This document shows, piece by piece, positions 1-6,189 of a stretch of DNA of 64,000 nucleotides (positions are counted from its first letter, which is position 1; each line of letters starts with the position of its first letter). The notes under the pieces were generated by a model. It did no database searches and was not told where the DNA came from. It saw nothing but the letters and a program-made list of their open reading frames with translations. Both the position numbers and the translations under genes were made by a program. This stretch comes from Neomoorella stamsii. Lineage in GTDB: Bacteria > Bacillota > DSM-521 > Neomoorellales > Neomoorellaceae. The DNA is taken from positions 1 to 64,000 of the forward strand of contig NZ_PVXL01000065.1 in NCBI RefSeq assembly GCF_002995805.1, given 5' to 3'.

Positions 1-208
1 GGTTCAACGCTCCCCCACGCCTTCCCAGTCCAGCACTCAGCCCCTTCAGTTGCACCGTCCCGGGTACTTCTTAAAGAAGATAACCCGTAGCGGTAGAGAT
101 CTTGCTGAGTGCTGGGCCAGTGGCCTGCTGCGGGGTCACTCCCCCTTACAGTGGCGCGACCGCGCCGGATTTGCACCGGCTTCCCTTGATGCCTGTGCGG
201 TTATTTGT
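1..208 (-). promoter_or_regulatory. Cobalamin (B12) riboswitch, 3' end cut by window edge
   Basis: Read on the minus strand, this segment carries the adenosylcobalamin riboswitch landmarks: a GCCGGTGCAAATCCGGCGCGG block near 160-185, the B12-box-like GCCACTG area near 120-155, and the paired GTCCAGCACTCAGCAAG / TGAGTGCTGGACTGGGAAGG arms. It is nearly the same as the second copy at 50246-50475. By comparison with that copy, about 25 bases of the 3' end lie outside the window. The controlled gene must lie to the left of position 1, so its identity is unknown. Confidence 0.9.
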
Positions 209-312
209 TTTTCTTTAGTATGATCATTCTACAAATACTACCAAAATCCTCCCGGCAAGAACTTTTTTTACCTGCAAGTTGTGTTTATTTTTTAGCAATA
301 ACGTCCAGCTTA

Positions 313-1236
313 CTATTTTCCCACCCTTCCCAGCTGTACCAGCAAGCTATCCCACATGGCTTTGACGGCATTTGCTGCCGCCCCCTGGGAACAGGCCGTC
401 AACGGTACGGCATTGACCAGGGCCCTGGCCACGTCGGCATCGAAAGGTATTTTGCCGGCTATGGTAAGGCCCTGCTCATAACAATAAGCCTCAATTTCCC
501 GGCTTTTCTCCGGGGCCAGGTCATATTTGTTAATACAAACGGCCAACGGCACTTTAAAGTGGCCGGCCAGTTTAACCACCCGCTCCAGGTCGTGCCAGCC
601 GGCTACCGTCGGTTCCGTCACCACTAGGGCCAGGGTTACCCCGGTCAGGGAAGATATGACCGGGCAGCCGATGCCGGGCGGGCCATCGGTAATGATCAGC
701 CGGGCCTTATTTTCCTCCGCCAGCCGCCGCGCTTCCTGGCGTACCTTCGTCACCAGCTTGCCGGAATTATCCTCGGCCAGGCCGAGCTGGGCATGCACCA
801 GGGGGCCGTAAGGTGTTTCTGAAATATACCAGTACCCGGCCAGGTTGGGTTTCATGGTAATGGCCCCTGCCTGGCAGGTAAGGGTGCAGACCCCGCAACC
901 TTCACATGATAGAGAATCCACCTGAAAAATGGAGCCCCTGGAGCCGTAAGCACTATTTTCTTCTCCTGCTACGGGTGCTGCCTTCGTGATAGCGCCAAAC
1001 CGGCAAACTTCCATACACCGGCCGCACCCGGTGCAGCGCCCGGCATCAATAACCGCTTTATTGGAACCATAAAATTCATTGACGCTCTCCACCTCTGGCC
1101 GCAGGAGCAGGTGCAGGTCGGCGGCATCGACATCGCAGTCAGCCAGGACTTTATCCTCCGCCAGGGCCGCCAGGGCGGCTGCGATAGATGTTTTACCTGT
1201 CCCACCTTTGCCGCTAATTACCAGCAGCTCTTGCAC
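313..1236 (-). CDS. MinD/Mrp-superfamily P-loop ATPase with inserted 2x[4Fe-4S] domain (A)
   Basis: A 307-residue ATPase of the MinD/Mrp/Nbp35-like superfamily. The deviant Walker A motif GKGGTGKTS is at residues 9-17. Two ferredoxin motifs follow near residues 67-78 (CTGCGRCMEVC) and 110-121 (CEGCGVCTLTC). The switch region ITDGPPGIGCP is near residue 182. Proteins with this layout are common in anaerobes beside NifX-like proteins, and Fe-S cluster or cofactor handling is inferred, not shown. The start overlaps the end of the paralog at 1214-2092 by 23 bases, so the two are probably co-translated and may form a heterodimer. Exact role unknown. Confidence 0.88.
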   Translation of the reverse strand: MQELLVISGKGGTGKTSIAAALAALAEDKVLADCDVDAADLHLLLRPEVESVNEFYGSNKAVIDAGRCTGCGRCMEVCRFGAITKAAPVAGEENSAYGSRGSIFQVDSLSCEGCGVCTLTCQAGAITMKPNLAGYWYISETPYGPLVHAQLGLAEDNSGKLVTKVRQEARRLAEENKARLIITDGPPGIGCPVISSLTGVTLALVVTEPTVAGWHDLERVVKLAGHFKVPLAVCINKYDLAPEKSREIEAYCYEQGLTIAGKIPFDADVARALVNAVPLTACSQGAAANAVKAMWDSLLVQLGRVGK

Positions 1237-2092
1237 GCTGTGACACCAGCCTCTCTATCTCCTGCCAGAGGCCGACAAAGGCCGGCACCCAGTCGGGATA
1301 TTCTTCCACCAGGCATCTCCCCCTGGCATAGGTGGCAGCATATCTTTTGTCAAAGGGGATTTTCAGCAGAATGGGGATTCTCTCCTGGCGGCAATAACGC
1401 TCCACCCGCAGGTCACCCAGGGTGGAACGGTTGATAACCACCGCAAAGGGAATACCCAGTTCCCGCACCATGCCGACGGCAAGCTTGAGGTCATTGAGGC
1501 CGAAGGGGGTAGGTTCTGTTACCAGCAGGCAGAAATCGCTGTCCTTCACGGCGGCTACCACCGGGCAGGAAGTGCCCGGCGGGGCGTCTATAAGGGTGAG
1601 CCCTTCCTTGCGGGCGAGCCTTTTGACTGCTCTGATCACCGGGGGTGCCAGGGGCACGCCCACGTCAATCCTGCCGTGGGCAAAATCAATCCTGCCGGCC
1701 TGGCCCCGGGCCACTACCCCGATACGATGCGGCTTTTCGCTAATAGCCCCCCGGGGACACGCAAAAGCGCAGCCGCCGCAGCCATGGCACATTTCCGGAA
1801 AGGTCATGACCTTGCCCCCAGCGACGGCCAGGGCGTGAAAAGCGCATACCTCGCTGCACTTGCCGCAGCCGTTACATTTGGTATTGTCCACTTCCGGGAC
1901 CAGCAGGGTCACTTCCTCTTCTTCCTGAAACACCGGATGCAGGAAGAGATGGGCATTGGGCTCTTCTACATCGCAGTCCAGGACCTGGACCGGCATTTTC
2001 TTTACCAGGGCCAGGGCCAGGTTGGTCACAATGGTCGTTTTCCCCGTGCCCCCTTTGCCGCTGGCCACAGTGACAAGCATCTGCTTCACCAC
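1214..2092 (-). CDS. MinD/Mrp-superfamily P-loop ATPase with inserted 2x[4Fe-4S] domain (B)
   Basis: A 292-residue paralog of the downstream ATPase. It has deviant Walker A GKGGTGKTT near residue 13, two ferredoxin cysteine clusters (CNGCGKCSEVC near 73 and CHGCGGCAFAC near 102), and a LIDAPPGTSCP segment near 172. It sits three bases downstream of a small ferredoxin gene and overlaps the next ATPase gene, which places it in one operon running NifX-like, NifX-like, ferredoxin, ATPase B, ATPase A. The family is usually linked to assembly or delivery of metal centres. That is a family-level inference, and no substrate can be named from the sequence. Confidence 0.88.
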   Translation of the reverse strand: MVKQMLVTVASGKGGTGKTTIVTNLALALVKKMPVQVLDCDVEEPNAHLFLHPVFQEEEEVTLLVPEVDNTKCNGCGKCSEVCAFHALAVAGGKVMTFPEMCHGCGGCAFACPRGAISEKPHRIGVVARGQAGRIDFAHGRIDVGVPLAPPVIRAVKRLARKEGLTLIDAPPGTSCPVVAAVKDSDFCLLVTEPTPFGLNDLKLAVGMVRELGIPFAVVINRSTLGDLRVERYCRQERIPILLKIPFDKRYAATYARGRCLVEEYPDWVPAFVGLWQEIERLVSQRARAAGN

Positions 2093-2095
2093 ACT

Positions 2096-2266
2096 TTAAT
2101 CAAGACTTATAGCTTCATTCGGGCACTCATCAACGCAGGCGCCGCACTCCAGGCACTCGTCGGCATTAATAGTTGCTACTTCTTCCACAATAATGGCTTC
2201 TACCGGGCAAACCTCGACGCAGCTACCACAGCCGGTGCACTTATCCTCGTCAACCCTGGCTGCCAT
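2096..2266 (-). CDS. Small 2x[4Fe-4S] ferredoxin
   Basis: A 56-residue bacterial-type ferredoxin with two classic clusters, CTGCGSCVEVCP and CLECGACVDECP, and little else. I place the start at the internal ATG (MAARVDEDK) rather than the longer reading frame, because AAAGGAG lies at the proper distance upstream. It is a cytoplasmic low-potential electron carrier. It stands between the NifX-like genes and the two Fe-S ATPases and probably supplies electrons or clusters to that system (inferred from context). Confidence 0.92.
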   Translation of the reverse strand: MAARVDEDKCTGCGSCVEVCPVEAIIVEEVATINADECLECGACVDECPNEAISLD

Positions 2267-2291
2267 GTTATCGCGCTCCTTTCCCAAAATT

Positions 2292-2654
2292 TTAACCCCG
2301 GCAGCCTTCGTGCCCCTGATGGTCATGGCTGCAGGTACTGCCGGTACTCTTGAGATTACCGCTCAAGTAAGCATTCACTGCCGCTTCTACCGGGCCGGAA
2401 GCACCGCTTATTACCTCAATGCCCCGCTCACCAAACAATTCCACGGCGCGCGCGCCGATGCCGCCGACAATAACGCAGTTAACGCCCAAATTTGCCAGAT
2501 AACCTGGTAAAAAACCTGGCTGATGCCCGGGATTGGCAATGACTTCTTTACTGCTTATCTTCCCATCTTCCACAGTAAACAGGCTGTACTGGGAACAATG
2601 GCCAAAGTGTTCGGCCACCATTTTCCCCTCGGTTGCTACGGCGATCTTCACCAT
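2292..2654 (-). CDS. NifX/NifB-C-terminal-like (dinitrogenase Fe-Mo cofactor) family protein
   Basis: A 120-residue protein of the NifX / NifB C-terminal superfamily. The fold-typical start (MVKIAVATEGKMVAEHFGHC) and the segment NCVIVGGIGARAVELFGERGIEV are visible. In nitrogen fixers such domains bind FeMo-cofactor precursors. No nif structural genes are seen here, so a stand-alone metal-cluster-binding role is more likely. Its ATG overlaps the stop of the upstream paralog, with the ribosome-binding GGAGG lying inside that gene, which suggests translational coupling. The C-terminal tail is rich in His and Cys (CSHDHQGHEGC), consistent with metal binding. Confidence 0.85.
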   Translation of the reverse strand: MVKIAVATEGKMVAEHFGHCSQYSLFTVEDGKISSKEVIANPGHQPGFLPGYLANLGVNCVIVGGIGARAVELFGERGIEVISGASGPVEAAVNAYLSGNLKSTGSTCSHDHQGHEGCRG

Positions 2655-3031
2655 CTATTACCTCCTCGACCCATACCAAAATGAGAACCTACTGTAGCCT
2701 GGGATAAAGGCGTGGCCCCTCCGGCCTGCCACTGCTGCAACGCCGCCTGGACCGTCGGCGCTGTAGTTGAGTAAACCTTAACCCCGGCGCCCTGTAAAAC
2801 CCGCAGGGCATTGGGCCCGACATTTCCGGTGAGGACAACCTCTACACCCCGGTTAACCAAGGCCTGGGCTGTAGCCACTCCCGCCCCGCCACCGGCGGCC
2901 AGGTTATCGTTGGCTACGGCCTCAAAGGTACTTTTTTCCGTATCGGCAATAACAAAATACTGGCAGCGGCCGAAGCGAGGATCCATCGGTGCCGCCGGAT
3001 CTTTCCCTTGGGCCGTAATAGCCACTTTCAT
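2648..3031 (-). CDS. NifX-like (dinitrogenase Fe-Mo cofactor) family protein, first gene of operon
   Basis: A 127-residue NifX-like protein. The core reads MKVAITAQGKDPAAPMDPRFGRCQYF, a start typical of the family, with a following GGAGVATAQALVNRGVEVVLTGNVGPNA segment. I chose the internal ATG at 3031 because GGAGG sits just upstream; the longer frame lacks such a site. It is the first gene of a minus-strand operon with the second NifX-like protein, ferredoxin and two Fe-S ATPases. Its promoter at 3074-3105 carries the palindromic operator shared with three other loci in the window, implying co-regulation with the iscU-fur pair. Confidence 0.86.
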   Translation of the reverse strand: MKVAITAQGKDPAAPMDPRFGRCQYFVIADTEKSTFEAVANDNLAAGGGAGVATAQALVNRGVEVVLTGNVGPNALRVLQGAGVKVYSTTAPTVQAALQQWQAGGATPLSQATVGSHFGMGRGGNRW

Positions 3032-3073
3032 AAAATTCGCCTCCTTTCCTATAACGGGCATTTGTCCAATAGC

Positions 3074-3105
3074 ATTATATAGTTATTATGACCTTATGTC
3101 AATAA
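3074..3105 (-). promoter_or_regulatory. Sigma-A promoter with shared palindromic operator (copy 1)
   Basis: On the minus strand TTGACA (3097-3102) and TATAAT (3074-3079) are separated by exactly 17 bases. The palindrome TTATGACCTTATGTCAATAA (plus-strand reading, 3086-3105) overlaps the -35 box and half of the spacer. The same arrangement occurs at 3617-3648, 5886-5917 and 29824-29855. Confidence 0.85.
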
Positions 3106-3134
3106 AATATTAAAACAACCTCCTGGCGCGAAAA

Positions 3135-3166
3135 CAAAAAGAGCCGGGGTGACGCTTGACCCGGCC
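3135..3166 (-). terminator. Intrinsic terminator after the DUF5320 gene
   Basis: The minus strand shows a GC-rich stem (GCCGGGT pairing with ACCCCGGC, one bulge) followed by CTTTTTG, 18 bases past the stop codon of the DUF5320 gene. Confidence 0.8.
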
Positions 3167-3183
3167 TTGCTTTTTAGATTTAC

Positions 3184-3579
3184 TTACAGGTCTTCTTGTT
3201 CCGGATCTCGGGACTCGCTTTTCCGCTCTTCCTGCTGTAGAGCCTTCAGCTGTTCTTTGACCGCTTTTAGCTGGCCTTCCAGCATGGCTGCCTGCTGCTT
3301 TAAAAATTCCACCTCAGGCGCCGCGCCCTGGGGCGGGACGGCACCGGGAAAGGGTGCACCCCACCAGCCTGCGGGTAACCAGCCATAAGCTGGCGGGAAA
3401 AAACCCCAGGCCCACCTGCGGCCCAAACCCAGCCCGCGGCCGCGACCCAGACCCAGGCCCCGTCCAAAGCCGAAAGCAGGATTCATAAAGCCCGGTACGG
3501 GGAAACCGTTACAATACCCGGCGCCGCGGCCGGTGCGTGGCCCCAGCCCCCAGGGACCAGTCCTGTCACCACGTGGCAT
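3184..3579 (-). CDS. DUF5320 family protein (Gly/Arg-rich N-terminus, coiled-coil C-terminus)
   Basis: A 131-residue protein beginning MPRGDRTGPWGLGPRTGRGAGYC, the hallmark of the DUF5320 family found beside NifX-like and MinD-ATPase genes in anaerobes. The middle is a low-complexity Gly/Arg/Leu tract (near residues 30-50), then an aromatic/proline segment, and the last 45 residues form a predicted coiled coil rich in Glu, Lys and Gln. The start at 3579 has a strong AAAGGAGG site; an upstream in-frame extension of 48 codons lies over the promoter and is rejected. Function unknown. Its promoter shares the palindromic operator seen at three other promoters here. Confidence 0.82.
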   Translation of the reverse strand: MPRGDRTGPWGLGPRTGRGAGYCNGFPVPGFMNPAFGFGRGLGLGRGRGLGLGRRWAWGFFPPAYGWLPAGWWGAPFPGAVPPQGAAPEVEFLKQQAAMLEGQLKAVKEQLKALQQEERKSESRDPEQEDL

Positions 3580-3616
3580 CTTCCTTCTCCCTCCTTTCGG
3601 TCTTATGTTCATTATT

Positions 3617-3648
3617 AGTATAAACCTATTATGGCCATTTGTCAATAA
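3617..3648 (-). promoter_or_regulatory. Sigma-A promoter with shared palindromic operator (copy 2)
   Basis: TTGACA (3640-3645) and TATACT (3617-3622) on the minus strand, 17-base spacer. The operator reads TTATGGCCATTTGTCAATAA on the plus strand (3629-3648), one half-site slightly degenerate compared with copies 1 and 3. Confidence 0.8.
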
Positions 3649-3683
3649 TAAAATGCAAAGGTACGCCCAGGTTAGCAACCATT

Positions 3684-3714
3684 TTAAAAAACCCCGGAGG
3701 TCATCTCCAGGGTT
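3684..3714 (-). terminator. Intrinsic terminator downstream of the ABC-transporter relic
   Basis: Minus strand: AACCCTGGAG pairs with CTCCGGGGTT (ten pairs, one G-T wobble) around a short loop, followed by six T residues. It would end transcripts coming from the FmdE gene and the relic. Confidence 0.85.
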
Positions 3715-3751
3715 CGATGGCAAACTGCCTAGGCTGTCATAATATTAAAAG

Positions 3752-4057
3752 CTAACCCAGCGGTACAATTACCGATATGTTTCTCATTTTTTCAATCACT
3801 ACTGGCACGCCGTAAAGCCAGGTTAAGGTCGTGCATGACCACCACGGCGGCAATGTTTTGCTCTCCGCCACATACAAAGGCTGGCCTAAAAGGAACTGGT
3901 AAATCTCGTCGGCTTTCCTGGCCGGATCGATGTCATTAAACTTTTCGGGGAAGATCACTTTGCCGGCGTAATAAGCGTCGGCAACATTTCCTTTTCTCCT
4001 GGTCAAACTATGCGGATTGCACCCCGGGGGCAAAAAACATTCATGGTGCGCCCCCAA
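3752..4057 (-). pseudogene. Relic of an iron/cobalamin-type ABC transporter (binding-protein tail fused to ATPase fragment)
   Basis: The frame contains [16 protein letters not shown] followed by [21 protein letters not shown], the typical last 40 residues of FepB/BtuF-type substrate-binding proteins. Just after it, in a second frame (about 3795-3870), the minus strand encodes [18 protein letters not shown], which is the H-loop region of the matching FepC/BtuD-type ATPase. The permease and most of both proteins are missing, so an internal deletion has joined two genes of one transporter operon. The neighbouring FmdE gene often accompanies such transporters. Not expected to be functional. Confidence 0.82.
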
Positions 4058-4099
4058 CTTCGTCCAGAGTCCACTACCGGCAAAGTAAAAGTAAAAAGG

Positions 4100-4717
4100 T
4101 TACTTTACCCCCCAGCCGCGGCTGTAATTTTCAGCACAAGGGATGCAGGCATAGCGCCCCTCCTTTACCCTGGCCCGGACTTCTGCTACCGGCTCCCCGC
4201 AAAAAGCGCAGGTCACGGAATTAAAAAGACGGGCTTTCGCCGGCATGGCCAGTTCTACATGCTCTGCTTTAAATACTTCCTCCTCCGGCGCCTCCAGGAT
4301 ATGTTGCAAACGCTGTTCCTGATAACGGCCGTAGAGCTCCTTTTCCGCCGGCGTGGCCTGGCCGCTAAAAACCCTCTCCCGCAAGCTTCGGTAACTCTCG
4401 TCTTCCTGCCAGGCTCCACTTTTTAAGGCTACCCGGACGGCAGCACCAGTCTTCCTATCCCCAATAGTAAATACATGCTTGCCGTAGTCCCGGTAAAGGA
4501 GATTGCCTTTACCCAGGGTGCAACCTGTAAGCGCCTGGATGGCATCCACGCCGCAGGCATCGGTTTCCACAATGGCCACCAGCTCTTCATCGCCTGCCCG
4601 GCCGGCAGCCAGTTCCCGCAGGGCAATTTTTGCCGCCCGGTAGCCAATGGCCAGGCCGGGGCAGCTATGCCCGTGAAAGGCCACGGCCCTTTCCCATTCC
4701 GTTGGGGAAAAATCCAT
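4100..4717 (-). CDS. FmdE family protein with C-terminal zinc ribbon
   Basis: A 205-residue protein. The N-terminal two thirds match FmdE, named from the molybdenum formylmethanofuran dehydrogenase operon: FHGHSCPGLAIGYRAAKIA near residues 14-32 and VETDACGVDAIQALTGCTLGKGNL near 49-72, with the metal-binding His and Cys residues kept. The last 40 residues contain two CxxC pairs (CAFCGEP and CIPC), a DksA/TraR-like zinc ribbon. FmdE proteins are often encoded beside metal or metal-cofactor transporters, and here the downstream neighbour is a decayed ABC transporter. Biochemical role not established. The start has AAGGAAGGAG upstream. Confidence 0.88.
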   Translation of the reverse strand: MDFSPTEWERAVAFHGHSCPGLAIGYRAAKIALRELAAGRAGDEELVAIVETDACGVDAIQALTGCTLGKGNLLYRDYGKHVFTIGDRKTGAAVRVALKSGAWQEDESYRSLRERVFSGQATPAEKELYGRYQEQRLQHILEAPEEEVFKAEHVELAMPAKARLFNSVTCAFCGEPVAEVRARVKEGRYACIPCAENYSRGWGVK

Positions 4718-4740
4718 TTTTACCTGCTCCTTCCTTAATT

Positions 4741-4862
4741 AAAATATAAAAAATAACCACTTCAGGTACCCCTCCAGGGGTTCTAGCACCCTCCGTGGTT
4801 ACATCAACAACCTTCATGGTTGCTTTTACTCTTTTCGCTATGCAAGCCCAGATTCCTGCTGG
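4741..4862 (-). promoter_or_regulatory. Structured leader of the FmdE gene (attenuator-like)
   Basis: On the minus strand a TATAAT box (near 4865-4870) precedes a mini-hairpin CAGGAATCTG (4849-4860), an AACCATGAAGGTT segment and then AACCAC...GTGGTT enclosing ACCCCTGGAGGGGT and followed by ATTTTTT, 23-60 bases before the FmdE ATG. The last hairpin looks like an intrinsic terminator in a 5' leader. No known riboswitch class was recognised. Confidence 0.5.
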
Positions 4863-4911
4863 TCAATTATAAAAGTCCTAAAACATAAGTTCAGTTCGCG
4901 GCTGTTACAGT

Positions 4912-4974
4912 GAAATAAAAATGGCCCCGGAGGTTACCTCCAGGACCAGGGCGGTATTTACCGCCCGGGGTATT
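4912..4974 (-). terminator. Tandem hairpin terminator after the Fur-family gene
   Basis: Two minus-strand hairpins, GGGCGG-TAAATA-CCGCCC and GGAGGT-ACCTCC, are followed by CCATTTTTATTT. They lie 35 bases beyond the stop codon of the Fur-family gene. Confidence 0.75.
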
Positions 4975-5007
4975 TTAACGAAAAGGAGCACGGAGGCGGC
5001 TCATTTA

Positions 5008-5427
5008 TTAACGGCAGGCGGGACAATAACCAAAGCAAACCGTAGATGAACTGATAACCTCAAAACCCTCTTTTTCTATGTTCTTGTCTACCACGGGCCT
5101 TTGAGCTTTATCAAATTCATAAATACGTCCACATTTGAGGCAGACAAAATGATTATGAGGAACTTTTTGGGTCTCATACCGGGCCGTCCCATTCAAAGAG
5201 GGGGCTTTTTGAATAAGGCCCATCTGGACAAAGAGATCCAGTGAACGGTAGACAGTGGCTATCCCTACCGTCGGGCAATACCGGCGCGCCGCCTGGTAAA
5301 TAGCCTCTGCCGTCGGGTGTTCCTGGGATAATTCCAGGAAGGCCTTAAGTACCGCCTGGCGCTGGGGCGTTAAACGCCGCTCGCTTTCTTGAAACTTCCC
5401 TAGGTCCAAAACTGTCCCGGCAGTCAT
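5008..5427 (-). CDS. Fur-family transcriptional regulator (PerR/Fur type)
   Basis: A 139-residue Fur-family repressor. The winged-helix domain (residues 1-85) shows RRLTPQRQAVLKAF and VGIATVYRSLDLFVQMGLI. The dimerisation/metal domain has HNHFVCLKCGRIYEF and a terminal CFGYCPAC, giving the two CxxC pairs of the structural zinc site. It follows the NifU/IscU-like gene by three bases, so both share the promoter at 5886-5914. Whether the regulatory metal is iron, manganese with peroxide, or another metal cannot be decided. It is a reasonable but unproven candidate for the protein binding the shared TTATGAC palindrome. A relic of a close paralog lies at 25125-25290. Confidence 0.88.
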   Translation of the reverse strand: MTAGTVLDLGKFQESERRLTPQRQAVLKAFLELSQEHPTAEAIYQAARRYCPTVGIATVYRSLDLFVQMGLIQKAPSLNGTARYETQKVPHNHFVCLKCGRIYEFDKAQRPVVDKNIEKEGFEVISSSTVCFGYCPACR

Positions 5428-5430
5428 TTC

Positions 5431-5808
5431 CTAACCACCAGCCTTCATTCTCGTTTGATAGTTAAGGATGGCTTCATGAAGGGCGCTGGCGCCCAGGTTA
5501 GAGCAGTGCAGCTTGATTTCCGGTAAACCACCAATGGCTGCCGCCACATCAGCATCCGTGATCTGCAGGCCTTCCTCCAGGGTTTTCCCTTTAGCCATTT
5601 CCGTAAGGATACTGCTGGTAGCTATAGCTGCCGGGCACCCGTACACCTGAAACTTAACGTCAACCAGGCGGTTATCCTGAACTTTGATATAGACACAAAG
5701 GTAATCGCCGCAGCCAGGATCGCCTATAGTGCCAATACCATCCGCATCTTTAATGCTGCCTACATTGCGCGGGTTTAAAAAATGATCGAGAAGTAGTTCA
5801 CCGTACAT
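5431..5808 (-). CDS. NifU/IscU-like iron-sulfur cluster scaffold
   Basis: A 125-residue scaffold protein of the NifU N-terminal/IscU family. The three cluster-ligand cysteines are in GDPGCGDYL (near residue 33), VYGCPAAIA (near 57) and KLHCSNLG (near 101). The start MYGELLLDHFLNPRNVG is typical. No cysteine desulfurase is adjacent, unlike the usual arrangement; it is paired instead with a Fur-family regulator. It would assemble [2Fe-2S] or [4Fe-4S] clusters in the cytoplasm for transfer to apoproteins, fitting the Fe-S-rich gene content of this region. Confidence 0.92.
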   Translation of the reverse strand: MYGELLLDHFLNPRNVGSIKDADGIGTIGDPGCGDYLCVYIKVQDNRLVDVKFQVYGCPAAIATSSILTEMAKGKTLEEGLQITDADVAAAIGGLPEIKLHCSNLGASALHEAILNYQTRMKAGG

Positions 5809-5885
5809 TATCTCTTGCCCCCTGAAAATCCAGCTGCAGCTAAAGTATTAATCTTTCATCTGTTAACGAGCATTTGTTCATTAAT

Positions 5886-5917
5886 ATTATACCCGTATTA
5901 TGACCCCATGTCAATAA
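5886..5917 (-). promoter_or_regulatory. Sigma-A promoter with shared palindromic operator (copy 3)
   Basis: Minus strand TTGACA (5909-5914), 17-base spacer, TATAAT (5886-5891). The operator TTATGACCCCATGTCAATAA (plus-strand reading, 5898-5917) covers the -35 box. The remaining sequence to 6189 holds no gene that I can support; it must contain the leader of the plus-strand sensor gene. Confidence 0.87.
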
Positions 5918-6189
5918 ATATTAAAGGCTGGCTATCCCCAGTTTTAATCCTACGCCTGCTTTGGCTTAGCTCACGAAAGTGTCCCTCATCGGCTTATGTG
6001 GACCACGCGAAAAGAGACGCTGCGTAAAATTCCCTTTGTCTGCAGGTATATGGAGGAAAATGTCGAATTTCTATCACCAATTTCAAAATGCGATTGATAA
6101 ATAGTAGGGTAACCGCCGCAGCGGAGGCTGGCCGCTCTACCCTCGCAGCAGCAGGGGACCCGGCTACCGCTAAAGACTTGAGGAGAGAT

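Noticed and set aside
205-627. Plus-strand open frame next to the first riboswitch
   Set aside because: It runs opposite to the clear Fe-S ATPase gene and through non-coding sequence; no ribosome-binding site and no domain.
3734-3751. Possible continuation of the ABC relic as a real small protein
   Set aside because: The peptide mixes two transporter subunits in different frames; a selected small gene would not look like that.
4490-4817. Out-of-frame ATG (MKVVDVTTEG) in the FmdE leader as a leader peptide
   Set aside because: It overlaps the FmdE start in another frame, has a weak ribosome-binding site and shows no regulatory codon runs; better explained by RNA structure.
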